Counted from the first letter of the stretch, positions 7,018 to 15,873 are shown. The stretch: 34,446 nt of DNA from Chloroflexota bacterium (GCA_028874315.1 JAPPKM010000004.1:1-34446), one strand, 5' to 3'. The notes: generated by a model from the letters alone, not told the origin. A program made the numbers and translations.

Positions 7018-9726
7018 TCAGGCGAGCCGGGGGTTGGCCTTGGCCGGGTCGATCTCGAGATCTTCGAGTGCCTCGGAAACGATTTCCCGATCAAGCTCGC
7101 CTTCGCGCGCCAGCGCATACAGCGTCGCCAGCGTAACGTACCGGGCATCGACCTCGAAGAAGTCACGCAGGGCCTCGCGGTCCTCGCTCCGGCCGAACCC
7201 GTCCGTGCCGAGCGAAAGAAGTGGTTGCGGAATCCACTTGGCCACAGCGTCCGACATCGTCTTGACATAATCCGACGCCGCGACCACGATGCCGGGCATC
7301 CCGCTGAGCTGTCGCGTGAGGTACGGGATACGGGGCTCCTCGTGCGGATGCAGCATGTTCCAGCGTTCCACGTCCAGCGCGTCGCGCCGAAGTTCGGTAT
7401 AGCTGGTCACCGACCACACATCGGCAGCCACGCCATACCGCTCGGCCAGCATTGCCTGTGCCTTGATCGCCTCATTCAGAATCGCCCCGCTGCCCAGCAA
7501 CTGCGCCCTGGCCCGCGGCTGCTCCAAGTCCGCCCGCCGGAATCGATACATCCCCCGCAGGATTCCCTTGTCTACGTCCGGTTCCTCAGGCTTGGGTGGG
7601 TGCGCGTAGTTCTCGTTGCCCACCGTCATGTATACGAAGCTGTCCTCGCCGTCCGCGTACATGCGGCGGATGCCGTCGCGGATCAGGGCTGCGACCTCGT
7701 AGGCGAACGCTGGGTCATACGCCCGGCAGTTGGGCACCGACGAAAACAGCAGATGACTGTGCCCGTCCTGGTGCTGCAGACCTTCACCTGCCAGCGTGGT
7801 TCGGCCAGCCGTTCCGCCGATCATGAAGCCCCGCGTGCGACTGTCCGCCGCCGCCCACACTAGGTCGCCGACACGTTGATAGCCGAACATCGAGTAGTAG
7901 ATGTAAAAGGGAATCATTGGCAGGCCGTGGGTGGCATACGCCGTTCCCGCCGCGATAAATGACGAGAGTGAACCCGCTTCGGTGATCCCTTCTTCAAGAA
8001 TCTGTCCGTCCGTCGATTCCTTGTAGTAGAGCAAGGTGTCGGAGTCGACCGGCTCGTAGAGCTGGCCCACGTGGGAATAAATGCCGACCTGGCGAAAAAG
8101 CGCCTCCATGCCAAACGTGCGCGCCTCATCCGGAACGATCGGCACGATCAGGCGCCCGATCTCCGGGTCCCGCAGCAGCTTGGCCAGCAGCCGCACGAAC
8201 ACCATGGTCGTTGAGGCCTGCCGCTCTCCCGTGCCCGTCGAAAACTCGGCGTAAGCGTCGTTGCTCGGGGGTGAGACCGGTTGGTAGGAAGGCGCACGCG
8301 TGGGCAGGTGTCCCCCCATCGCTCGCAGCCGCTCCGCGACATAGCGTCCCTCTGCGCTTTCGCGAAGCGGTCGGTACAGCGGCGCATTAATGACCTCGTC
8401 GTCCGAAAGCGGGATGCGAAACCGGTCGCGGAAGGAGAGAAGCTCGTCCAAATTGAGTTTCTTCTGTTGGTGCGTGATGTTCCGGCCTTCGCCGGCCTCG
8501 CCCAGCCCGTACCCCTTGATGGTGCGGGCGAGGACAATAGTCGGCGCGCCCTTGTGTCGCACGGCGGCGTGATAGGCCGCATGGACCTTGATCGGATCGT
8601 GGCCACCCAGCCGCATGCGCCACAGTTCGTCGTCGCTGCGGTCGGCCACCATGGCCAGCAGGCGCGGGTCCACGCCGTAGAAGTTCTCGCGAATGTATGC
8701 CCCGCCGGCGACCGAGTACTTCTGGTACTCGCCGTCTACGACCTCAGTGGCTCGCTTGGCCAGGATCCCGTCGGAGTCATTGGCGAACAGTTCGTCATAG
8801 TCGCTGCCCCACAGCACCTTGATGACGTTCCAGCCGGCGCCGCGGAACAGGCCTTCCAACTCCTGCACCACGCTGCCGTTCCCGCGCACCGGGCCGTCCA
8901 GGCGCTGCAGGTTGCAGTTAAGGACCCAGGTCAAATTGTCCAGATTCTCCCGGGCCGCCAGCGAAATCGCCCCGCTCGCCTCCGGCGAGTCGAACTCCCC
9001 GTCGCCCAGGAAAGCCCACACGCGGCGGCCGGTGTCCGGGCGCAGGCCGCGGTCGGCCAGATATTGCATGAACCGGGCCTGGTAAATGGACATGAGCGGC
9101 CCAAGGCCCATGGAAACCGTGGGGTACTGCCAGAAGTCGGGCATGAGCCACGGGTGGGGATACGACGACAGGCCGCCGCCATCCGCCATTTCCCGCCGAA
9201 AGTTATGCAGCTGCGCGGGAGGCAGCCGCCACTCGACGTAGGCGCGCGCGTACATCCCGGGCGAGGCGTGCCCCTGGAAGTAGACGATGTCGGCGCCGTC
9301 CGGGTGATTGGGCCCCCGAAAGAAGTGGTTGAAGCCCACCTCGTACAGCGTGGCCGCCGACGCATAGGTGGAGATATGGCCGCCGATCCCGTCCGACTTG
9401 GCATTGGCCTCCACCACCATCGCCATCGCATTCCAGCGAATGATGCTCTTGATAGTCCGTTCAATGTCCCGATCGCCCGGATAGTCGGGCTGCCGCTCAG
9501 GCGGAATGGTGTTGACGTAGGGGGTCCGAGACGTGACCGGCAACGAGACACCGTCCCGCTGCGCATGGATTTGAAGCTCGCGCAGCAGCCCGGCAACGCG
9601 TTCAGGTCCGCGCAGGACGTAGACATCGTCGAGCGAGTCCAGCCAGTCCTGGGTTTCAAGAGACTCGATTGCGGAGTCGTCAGCCTGTCCGTTGACGTCG
9701 ACGGTTGCGATGGCGTCGCACCTCAC
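7018..9726 (-). CDS. aceE: Pyruvate dehydrogenase E1, homodimeric type
   Basis: This is the thiamine-diphosphate E1 subunit, which decarboxylates pyruvate and acetylates E2 lipoate. At 902 aa it matches the single-chain AceE family. Near the N-terminus are the family features SLETQDWLDSLDDV and IIRWNAMAMVVEAN, then GGHISTYASAATLYEVGFNHFF in outline, and the TPP motif GDGEFDSPEA at residues 241-250 with its closing Asn in NLTWVLNCN. The start used is GTG at 9726; it has a weak ribosome binding site, so the first about 20 residues are uncertain. It lies 62 nt after lipA and 30 nt before E2. Large antisense ORFs over this gene (for example 554 aa on +) are GC-driven shadows. Confidence 0.95.
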   Translation of the reverse strand: MRCDAIATVDVNGQADDSAIESLETQDWLDSLDDVYVLRGPERVAGLLRELQIHAQRDGVSLPVTSRTPYVNTIPPERQPDYPGDRDIERTIKSIIRWNAMAMVVEANAKSDGIGGHISTYASAATLYEVGFNHFFRGPNHPDGADIVYFQGHASPGMYARAYVEWRLPPAQLHNFRREMADGGGLSSYPHPWLMPDFWQYPTVSMGLGPLMSIYQARFMQYLADRGLRPDTGRRVWAFLGDGEFDSPEASGAISLAARENLDNLTWVLNCNLQRLDGPVRGNGSVVQELEGLFRGAGWNVIKVLWGSDYDELFANDSDGILAKRATEVVDGEYQKYSVAGGAYIRENFYGVDPRLLAMVADRSDDELWRMRLGGHDPIKVHAAYHAAVRHKGAPTIVLARTIKGYGLGEAGEGRNITHQQKKLNLDELLSFRDRFRIPLSDDEVINAPLYRPLRESAEGRYVAERLRAMGGHLPTRAPSYQPVSPPSNDAYAEFSTGTGERQASTTMVFVRLLAKLLRDPEIGRLIVPIVPDEARTFGMEALFRQVGIYSHVGQLYEPVDSDTLLYYKESTDGQILEEGITEAGSLSSFIAAGTAYATHGLPMIPFYIYYSMFGYQRVGDLVWAAADSRTRGFMIGGTAGRTTLAGEGLQHQDGHSHLLFSSVPNCRAYDPAFAYEVAALIRDGIRRMYADGEDSFVYMTVGNENYAHPPKPEEPDVDKGILRGMYRFRRADLEQPRARAQLLGSGAILNEAIKAQAMLAERYGVAADVWSVTSYTELRRDALDVERWNMLHPHEEPRIPYLTRQLSGMPGIVVAASDYVKTMSDAVAKWIPQPLLSLGTDGFGRSEDREALRDFFEVDARYVTLATLYALAREGELDREIVSEALEDLEIDPAKANPRLA

Positions 9727-9788
9727 GAGGTCGAGAGCCCAACCGGTCCGAGCCTAGCGCCCCTGGCCAGGCGCGCGCACCAGTTTTC

Positions 9789-10688
9789 TTACCGTTCGCG
9801 CGTCAGGCCGGCTGCTTTCTCTCGGGCCGCACGGGCCTGTTCTCCCGCATGGTACGAACTTCGCACCAGTGGTCCGGACTCAACGTGGGCGAAGCCGAGG
9901 CCCCGCGCCTCGTCCGCCAGTTCGTCGAACTCGCTGGGACTGTAGTAACGAGTGATCGGCAGATGCTTGCGCGACGGCCGCAGATATTGACCAACGGTGA
10001 GCAGGTCGCAGTCGTGGTCGCGCAGATCGGCCAGCGTCTTGGACAACTCATCCCGCGACTCCCCGAGGCCGACCATGATCCCGGACTTCGTGATCATGGT
10101 TGGATCGATGCGCTTGACCCGCTGCAGCAACTCCAGCGACTGCGTGTAGATCGCCTTGGGCCGTGCGCGCGGATAGAGCCGGGGCACCGTCTCAATGTTG
10201 TGATTCAGGACGACCGGCCTGGCCCGCACAACCGTCGCCAATGCGTCCCAGTTGCCCATGAAGTCCGGAATCAGAACTTCGACCTCCACGTGCGGCGTGC
10301 GATGTCGGATGGCCCGAATGCAACCTGCGAATATCGCCGCGCCACCGTCCGCCTCGTCATCCCGATTAACCGAGGTAATCACGCAGTAATCGAGATCCAT
10401 CTGCGCAACAGCCTGGGCCACGCGAAACGGCTCAAGCGGATCAAGGGACCCGGGCCGTCCCGACGTAACGGCGCAGAAGCCGCAAGCCCGCGTGCACGTG
10501 TCGCCCAGGATCATGAACGTGGCCTCGCCGGCATTCCAACACTCGCCGATATTCGGGCACCGGGCCTCTTCACAGACGGTATGCAGGCGCTCCGAGCGCA
10601 CAAGGTCTCGCAGGCCTTCGAAGCGCTGGCCTCCAGGAACCCTGGCCCGAAGCCACGACGGCCGTGCCACCCGAACCTCAGTAGCCAC
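9789..10688 (-). CDS. lipA: Lipoyl synthase
   Basis: This radical SAM enzyme inserts two sulfurs into protein-bound octanoyl chains to make lipoyl groups, consuming its auxiliary 4Fe-4S cluster. The auxiliary-cluster motif C-x4-C-x5-C is at Cys 39, 44 and 50 (CEEARCPNIGEC). The radical SAM motif C-x3-C-x2-C is at Cys 65, 69 and 72 (CTRACGFC). The conserved C-terminal RSSYHAGE supplies the serine ligand. The length of 299 aa is normal. The GTG start lies inside the end of lipB with an 11-nt overlap, which implies translational coupling. The location in a PDH operon matches the need to lipoylate the E2. Confidence 0.97.
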   Translation of the reverse strand: MATEVRVARPSWLRARVPGGQRFEGLRDLVRSERLHTVCEEARCPNIGECWNAGEATFMILGDTCTRACGFCAVTSGRPGSLDPLEPFRVAQAVAQMDLDYCVITSVNRDDEADGGAAIFAGCIRAIRHRTPHVEVEVLIPDFMGNWDALATVVRARPVVLNHNIETVPRLYPRARPKAIYTQSLELLQRVKRIDPTMITKSGIMVGLGESRDELSKTLADLRDHDCDLLTVGQYLRPSRKHLPITRYYSPSEFDELADEARGLGFAHVESGPLVRSSYHAGEQARAAREKAAGLTRER

Positions 10689-11367
10689 AAACAGGCGCCG
10701 GCACAGGTTTGGCTACGTGAACGTCGACGTCATACGCCTCGGCGAATGCGGAAGCAGCCGCATCTTGCACTTCGCCCATCGGCGGTGCACTGCCGATTTC
10801 GCGAGCCACTGACGTCACGCCAAGGCCATGGATTCCGCAGGGCACGATGGCATTGAACCATGCCAGGTCGTTGGTGACGTTGAGAGCCGCTCCGTGCATG
10901 GAGACCCCGCCGCGGATGGAAACGCCGATGGCCCCAATCTTATTCGGGCCGATCCAGACACCCGGCCTCCCCTTGACTGTTCGACCGCGCACGTCAAATG
11001 CATCCAGCGTGTCGAGAATCGTGTGCTCCAGGCAGCGTACGTGATCCACCGGCCGAAGCGCGCGACGCCGTAAGTTGAGGATGGCGTAGAGCACCAGCTG
11101 CCCAGGGCCATGGAACGTTATGTCGCCACCCCGGTCCGTCATGATCAGGTCGGCGCCACGCGCACGGAGGTCGTCACGGGTAAGCAGCATATGGTCATCC
11201 CCGCCGCGCGCCCCCATCGTGTAGACCGGCGGGTGCTCAAGTAACGCGAGAGCGTCAGCCGAGATCTCGGCTCCAACCTCGGCGGCCTTCGTCTGTTGCC
11301 AGTCCAGCGCGTCGCGGTAGGCCATGTGCCCCAGGTCAAACAGGTCGACCGGCAGGTTAGTGGTCAT
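10678..11367 (-). CDS. lipB: Octanoyl-ACP:protein octanoyltransferase
   Basis: LipB moves octanoate from acyl carrier protein to the lipoyl-domain lysine, the step before LipA. Visible are GGDITFHGPGQLVLYAILNL, the catalytic Lys in GPNKIGAIGV (about Lys 143) and the catalytic Cys in VPCGIHGLGVTS (about Cys 177). The ORF track starts at 11523, but the extra 52 residues are low-complexity Arg/Ser sequence overlapping the upstream gene. I chose the ATG at 11367 (MTTNLPVDLFDLG), which lies 7 nt after the radical SAM stop and gives 229 aa, a usual LipB length. It overlaps lipA by 11 nt. Confidence 0.95.
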   Translation of the reverse strand: MTTNLPVDLFDLGHMAYRDALDWQQTKAAEVGAEISADALALLEHPPVYTMGARGGDDHMLLTRDDLRARGADLIMTDRGGDITFHGPGQLVLYAILNLRRRALRPVDHVRCLEHTILDTLDAFDVRGRTVKGRPGVWIGPNKIGAIGVSIRGGVSMHGAALNVTNDLAWFNAIVPCGIHGLGVTSVAREIGSAPPMGEVQDAAASAFAEAYDVDVHVAKPVPAPVCGY

Positions 11368-11374
11368 AGGCAGG

Positions 11375-12778
11375 CTACGCCGGAATCTCTTCCAGCGGGC
11401 CGAACTGCATGTCCGTCGGCTCCGCGCAGCAGAACCAGGGCTCGGTGAGTCGCGGACGGACCGGAAGTGGACGGCTGGCGAGCCTGGGCGGAGATCCCGC
11501 GGGCGCCTCTGGCGCCGCAGCACGGACGGCCATCCAAAGCCGTTCGAACAACTCCGCGTCCGAGGATTCCTCGGCGATCCCGCGCTCCACGATTCCAGCC
11601 AGCTCTTCCTGCAGGACGTCGGAGCGCGGATCGCCGGCGCGCCACTGATAGGTCAACCGCTCCTCGTCGTAGCCGCGGAGGTGGGGAACCATCTCTGGCA
11701 GGTCCAACAGCAGCGATCCCTGGGGCAGCAGCAGCCGAATCGTGAACTGAACGGGATCCACATTGGCAATCAGATCGTGATCCCCTACGAACTCCATGAT
11801 CGCCAGCACATCGGCGGGAGTCGTCCAGGGGGTAAACGGCATCCAGGATGGACGGATCTCGATTCCATGACGACGAAGCTGCCAAATGGCCCGAGCCGAC
11901 TCCGCCGCCGTGTGCCCCTTGTCGAGCCGCCGCAAAATCTCGTCGTTCACGGACTCGAATGCCGATACGACGAACAGGCAGCCGGCGGCCGCGAAGTCTT
12001 CCCAGACATTCGCGTGTTCCAGGATGTGCTCCACCTTGGTCGTCACGTCGAACGTCAGGTGTGGATGCCGGGCGTGCATCGCCCGAACCACGCGCTCCGA
12101 GTGCCGTACCCCGTTGAGAAAGTCGGGATCGGCAAAAGTGATGTGGCGCGCGCCGGCCGTCACGAGTTGGTCGATGTCTGCCAACACAACCTCAGGCTCA
12201 ATGATTCGGATGCGCCCGTCGTACACGATCGGGACTGGACAGTGCCGACAGGTATGCACGCACCCTCGACTGGCTTCCGTATAGCCCACCGGTGACTCGT
12301 CGTCGCCGAGCGCCATGTGCGCGTAGCGCGAGATGTCGGGCAGCAGGTGCCTGGCCGGTAGCACGCTGGAACGCCGGGCGAGATCGACCCGAGGCCCCGG
12401 TGTGTCTTCGCGTGAACCTAGCCGGCCCAGCCACTCAACGAGACCGTGCTCGTAGGCCCCCGCGATGTGAGCATCGGCGAGTTTGGAGCCCTCCGGATGA
12501 TGCTCCATGCCGGCATAGAGACCGTAGAAGGCGATCGGCGTGTCGGGATTGTCCTGGCGTATGCGTTGCGCCGCGCGTTCAGCAAGTCGGGTAGCCGTGT
12601 GCATGGGAACCGAAATGGCGACGGCATCTGCCCATGTCACCGAGGCGTCGTCCCACATTTCGACAGACAAGTCCAGGCAGCGAACCTCGTGGCCGGCCTG
12701 CAGCAACGCGCCGGACGCCGATGCCGCATGCAGAGGCTGGTGCCCCAATTCGTAAGTGGAAATCAGGAGGGTTCGCAT
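11375..12778 (-). CDS. B12-binding-type radical SAM protein with CCAEP tail
   Basis: This 467-residue protein has an N-terminal Rossmann-like domain of the cobalamin-binding type (starting MRTLLISTYELGHQPLH; no DxHxxG box seen). The radical SAM motif C-x3-C-x2-C follows at Cys 173, 177 and 180 (CVHTCRHC). Near the C-terminus is a distinctive tail PWFCCAEP with Cys 450-Cys 451. From memory this matches the family annotated as CUAEP/CCAEP-tail radical SAM (seleno)protein, in which one Cys can be selenocysteine; here both are Cys. The reaction is unknown to me. It follows the ATP-grasp gene by 34 nt and precedes lipB by 7 nt, so it is firmly part of the lipoate/PDH transcription unit. The conserved C-C pair is probably catalytic or metal-binding. 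Confidence 0.8.
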   Translation of the reverse strand: MRTLLISTYELGHQPLHAASASGALLQAGHEVRCLDLSVEMWDDASVTWADAVAISVPMHTATRLAERAAQRIRQDNPDTPIAFYGLYAGMEHHPEGSKLADAHIAGAYEHGLVEWLGRLGSREDTPGPRVDLARRSSVLPARHLLPDISRYAHMALGDDESPVGYTEASRGCVHTCRHCPVPIVYDGRIRIIEPEVVLADIDQLVTAGARHITFADPDFLNGVRHSERVVRAMHARHPHLTFDVTTKVEHILEHANVWEDFAAAGCLFVVSAFESVNDEILRRLDKGHTAAESARAIWQLRRHGIEIRPSWMPFTPWTTPADVLAIMEFVGDHDLIANVDPVQFTIRLLLPQGSLLLDLPEMVPHLRGYDEERLTYQWRAGDPRSDVLQEELAGIVERGIAEESSDAELFERLWMAVRAAAPEAPAGSPPRLASRPLPVRPRLTEPWFCCAEPTDMQFGPLEEIPA

Positions 12779-12812
12779 CGACCTATGCTAGGTGTTTTTC
12801 CCTACTTTTGTG

Positions 12813-14036
12813 CTAGGCGGGAGCAATCTCGAAGGCCAGCTCGGCGTGGGCGGCGCGCAGCGACGCTTCGACTTCGCCGGGCTCGTGCCCGCGTGCGAAC
12901 GCGAAGCCTAGGTAGCGGCTGCCCTCCGGTAGGGGCACGAGGTCTTGACCCGGTGCGATCGTGATCTCCACACCGGCGACGCCATCGACTGCTCGCGCTC
13001 TCTCCACGCCGCGAATCGCCAGCAGACGGCCGGCCTGGGGGATCGGCAGCATCATGACTCCCGCGGCGGCATCCGTCAGTGCAAGGTCGTGAATCGGCAG
13101 GTTGAGCGCGTGACGGAGGATCACTTGCTCCAGGCTGATCCCCAGCCCGAACCGGAGTGCACGAGCGCAGAGTCCCCCAATCGAGCGCGCGGCAATCTCC
13201 AGCAGCCGCGCCTCTTCGTCCGGCAGACGTAGTTCGGCATGGATCGGACCTTCACAGAGTCCGAGCGCCTGCGCGCCTGCAGCCGTCACGCTACGTACCG
13301 AGTGCTGCGCGGCTCGCGACAGACGAGACGGCGTTACGTAGATCGTCTCCTCGAAGTAGGGACCGACCAGAGGGTCAGGTTTATCGAAGATGGCGAGAAT
13401 CTCGAGCGATCCGCGGCGCATCAACCCTTCCACCGCCACCTCGGTTCCGGGGACATAGCGCTCCACGAGAACTGGCTCGTTCCGGTCGCGTCCCCGGGCC
13501 TGGGTAATCGACCGGATTCGCCCGAACGTCGTCGGCATGTCGGCGGCTCGATCGACACGTATCACCCCCTGGCTGGCGGACAGGGACACCGGCTTCAGCA
13601 CGACTGGATATCCCAGGTGCCTGGCGGCTGTCTGCGCCTCGCCGACCGTCTCGACAATTCGAAACCCGGGCTGGGCGACGCCTGATGTCGCCAGAAGGCA
13701 ACGCATGTCAGCTTTATTCCGCGTAGCGCTCACGGCCGCTGGCGGATTGTGCGCGAGCCCAAGCTGCTCGCTGGCTCGTGCGGCTGTTGCCACGCCCTGG
13801 TCATCAACCGCAACCACGGCGTCCACAGGGGCTTCACCTGCGTACTCGACAATTGCCGACGCGGCGACGTTGGGTTTGCTGAGGTGGACTTCAATCACTC
13901 CGTCTTCCGCGTCGGCTGATGCCGGGTTACGCCGGTCCGAGGCCACCGTGATTCTCACGCCAAGCTGTCGCGCGGCTTGCAGAAAGTCGGCCGCTCGGTA
14001 GCTCTCGCTGTGAAGCAATAGGACAACGTGCGCCAC
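12813..14036 (-). CDS. ATP-grasp domain protein
   Basis: This is an ATP-grasp ligase-type protein, resembling carbamoyl-phosphate-synthetase-like or D-Ala-D-Ala-like folds that form acyl-phosphate intermediates. Seen are an N-terminal pre-ATP-grasp domain (VVLLLHSESYRAADF), the ATP-binding strand GYPVVLKPVSLSASQGVIRV, the VLVERYVPGTEVAVEGL segment, and the metal-binding region IHAELRLPDEEARLLEIAARS. The substrates are unknown. The track start (GTG 14075) would leave only 11 bp to the divergent nfuA-like gene. I prefer the GTG at 14036 (VAHVVLLLHSESY), giving 407 aa. It is the first gene of the leftward operon, immediately before the CCAEP radical SAM gene, and the two probably act in one pathway. 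Confidence 0.75.
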   Translation of the reverse strand: MAHVVLLLHSESYRAADFLQAARQLGVRITVASDRRNPASADAEDGVIEVHLSKPNVAASAIVEYAGEAPVDAVVAVDDQGVATAARASEQLGLAHNPPAAVSATRNKADMRCLLATSGVAQPGFRIVETVGEAQTAARHLGYPVVLKPVSLSASQGVIRVDRAADMPTTFGRIRSITQARGRDRNEPVLVERYVPGTEVAVEGLMRRGSLEILAIFDKPDPLVGPYFEETIYVTPSRLSRAAQHSVRSVTAAGAQALGLCEGPIHAELRLPDEEARLLEIAARSIGGLCARALRFGLGISLEQVILRHALNLPIHDLALTDAAAGVMMLPIPQAGRLLAIRGVERARAVDGVAGVEITIAPGQDLVPLPEGSRYLGFAFARGHEPGEVEASLRAAHAELAFEIAPA

Positions 14037-14086
14037 GCCCTTATCATAGGATTGAGGATTGGAATTGCCGCTCACAGGAAACCGGG

Positions 14087-14746
14087 ATGACGTTCGACAC
14101 CTCGACGTCGGATCAACCGCTGGTTCAGATCACGGATGCCGCCAGGGAGTTGGTATTGGCTTATCGCGGCCACTCCGACAAGCCGAACCCTGAGCGGCTC
14201 GCCATGTGGGTCGAAATCACGGGAGTCTCCGGCTCCGGCTTCAGCTATGACATGTATCTGAAGACCGTTGATGACGCTGCCCCAGGCGATGCCGTCGTGT
14301 CGGCGGCTGAGGGATTGCACGTCGTGATTCCCTCCGGCAGCGTGGACCAGATGCAAGGCTCAACCATCGACTTGTCCGATTCACCTGGCGGCGGCGGGCT
14401 GTTTGTACGCAATCCGCAGAGTCCCAGTCCGGCCGTTGGCGGCGCCGGCCAATCGACCGCGGCACCCACCGGGCCCGTGGCGGAACGTGTAATCCACGTC
14501 CTTGATCAGCAGATCAACCCGGCCATTGCCGCTCACGGCGGACATGCCGAGTTAGTCGCAGTCGAAGACGACATCGCCTACCTGCGCCTGTCGGGCGGCT
14601 GCCAGGGCTGCGGCATGGCCAGCGTGACCCTGTCGCAAGGCATTGAGGTCACGTTGCGCGAAGGCGTCCCTGAGATCTCGCGTGTCGTCGACGTGACCGA
14701 CCACGAAGCCGGAGCGAATCCCTACTACGAAGCCGCCAAGAAGTAA
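14087..14746 (+). CDS. nfuA: NfuA-type Fe-S cluster carrier
   Basis: This two-domain protein has an A-type-carrier-like N-terminal domain (about residues 10-108) lacking the usual cysteines, a Ser/Pro/Ala linker (about 108-130), and a C-terminal NifU domain with the cluster-binding pair C-QG-C (Cys 172 and 175, in SGGCQGCGMASVTLSQG). This is the architecture of E. coli NfuA, which is known to restore the LipA auxiliary cluster after turnover. It starts at an ATG with AGGAA 8 nt upstream and is divergent from the lipoate/PDH operon. The placement beside lipA therefore suggests the same job here, which is an inference. The length of 219 aa is close to the roughly 190 aa of E. coli NfuA. Confidence 0.87.
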   Translation: MTFDTSTSDQPLVQITDAARELVLAYRGHSDKPNPERLAMWVEITGVSGSGFSYDMYLKTVDDAAPGDAVVSAAEGLHVVIPSGSVDQMQGSTIDLSDSPGGGGLFVRNPQSPSPAVGGAGQSTAAPTGPVAERVIHVLDQQINPAIAAHGGHAELVAVEDDIAYLRLSGGCQGCGMASVTLSQGIEVTLREGVPEISRVVDVTDHEAGANPYYEAAKK

Positions 14747-14815
14747 GCTGCTTAGCGAGAGCTAGCGCAGCGTTCCGGCCAGGAGCAGTTGCACCCATCA
14801 ACAAGGGTTTGTGCC

Positions 14816-15523
14816 ATGCCAGCGGACTTCTCCGACATTGCCGACCAGCTGCAGTCCGGGCTGACGCTTGACTTTCCGCCGGTGGCGCTGACGCGCGTTG
14901 CCGAGGCTCCCGAGGGAATCGCGGTGGCAAGCGCGGCCGTCCCGTCCGCATGCACGTTCTGGCGGCGCGCTGAGCGCGGGGTGTTCTTCGCCGATGCCCA
15001 ATCGCACATGGCCTGCCCCATCGGTGCCATGGTGATGGGCTTTGAACTCGATGAGGCCAAGAGTGCCGAACTGATGAGCCTGGTTGGCGACATGTGCGCC
15101 ATCAATTACATCGACGAAGCCGAAGTCGCGAACATCCCGCACTTCGATCCCCCGGCCGGCGGCATTGTCTACGGACCGCTGGCCGACTTCCCACTGGCTC
15201 CAGACGCCGTGGTCGTGTGGACGACGCCCCGCCAGGCAATGCTCTTGGAGGAGGCGCTGGGAGGAACCCATTGGCACGGCGTCGGCGGGTCGGTTCTCGG
15301 CCGGCCTGCGTGCGCCGCCCTGCCGCGAGCCGCTGCGGACGGAACGGCCACCCTATCCGTCGGTTGCGCCGGCATGCGCACCTTTACCGAGATCCCTGAC
15401 GCTTATACCTTGACCGCTATCCCAGGAGCGCAGCTTGAGGGTCTCGGCCAGGCGCTCGAGACTACGCTGGCCGCCAACACGCACATGCTGGCGGCCTACC
15501 GCGAGATGAAGGCAGCCGTTTAG
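14816..15523 (+). CDS. DUF169 family protein
   Basis: This 235-residue protein resembles DUF169, a family without an established biochemical role as far as I know. Features include DFPPVALTRV near the N-terminus and Cys-containing segments SACTFWRRAERGVFF, MACPIGAMVMGF and a C-terminal LSVGCAGMRTFTEIPD. Several conserved cysteines could bind metal or an Fe-S cluster. The ORF track starts at TTG 14789; I chose ATG 14816 because its AAGGG is better spaced and the upstream residues look non-conserved. It lies 69 nt after nfuA on the same strand, so an Fe-S link is possible but unproven. Confidence 0.7.
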   Translation: MPADFSDIADQLQSGLTLDFPPVALTRVAEAPEGIAVASAAVPSACTFWRRAERGVFFADAQSHMACPIGAMVMGFELDEAKSAELMSLVGDMCAINYIDEAEVANIPHFDPPAGGIVYGPLADFPLAPDAVVVWTTPRQAMLLEEALGGTHWHGVGGSVLGRPACAALPRAAADGTATLSVGCAGMRTFTEIPDAYTLTAIPGAQLEGLGQALETTLAANTHMLAAYREMKAAV

Positions 15524-15621
15524 CCGGCCGAATTCAGCCAGGCCGTCGGGCGCGTGGGTTGCAGCCCTCCCCAGGAAGTCGCACGCTGGAGTCGCCTGGC
15601 GCTCCCTGGAAGCGAACCGGG

Positions 15622-15801
15622 ATGTTGGGGCTCCGGACCGTTGCAACCGTGCTTTTGCGCGCCTTGGCCGACGTTGGCAGGGGCACTCGTGAGCTTGGGT
15701 CGCCCAAGGCGTACATGACCGATCTGTATCGCTGCGGCGACTCGTCGATGCGGGGTGGTGATCCCAGGCCCGAGGCGCGGCACAGGGACTTCGCGGTATA
15801 G
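15622..15801 (+). CDS. Possible diverged member of the small-protein family (59 aa)
   Basis: The stretch 15524-15873 between DUF169 and flavin reductase holds only this small ORF. From the ATG its first 19 residues align without gaps, Met to Met, with the small ORF at 23086: M..LR.....L.RALADVG, 11 of 19 identical. Codons for shared residues often differ at third positions (gcg/gcc, ctg/ctc, cgg/cgc), consistent with protein-level conservation. The C-terminal 40 residues do not resemble the other copies, and the conserved GTGATAGATT leader is missing here. It could be a decayed or divergent paralogue, or chance. No function is known. Confidence 0.4.
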   Translation: MLGLRTVATVLLRALADVGRGTRELGSPKAYMTDLYRCGDSSMRGGDPRPEARHRDFAV

Positions 15802-15873
15802 ACATGCGCGCCGCGCGGGCCCAGCGTCGCAGTCGTTCTTGCGCGGTCCTCCTCGCTATCGGTCGATAGATTG

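Noticed and set aside
6116-7270. 384-aa ORF on +
   Set aside because: Antisense to the E2 gene, low-complexity Ser/Ala composition, no domain.
8281-9945. 554-aa ORF on +
   Set aside because: Lies antisense to aceE and lipA, both with full catalytic motifs. It has no recognisable domain and is a GC-driven shadow.
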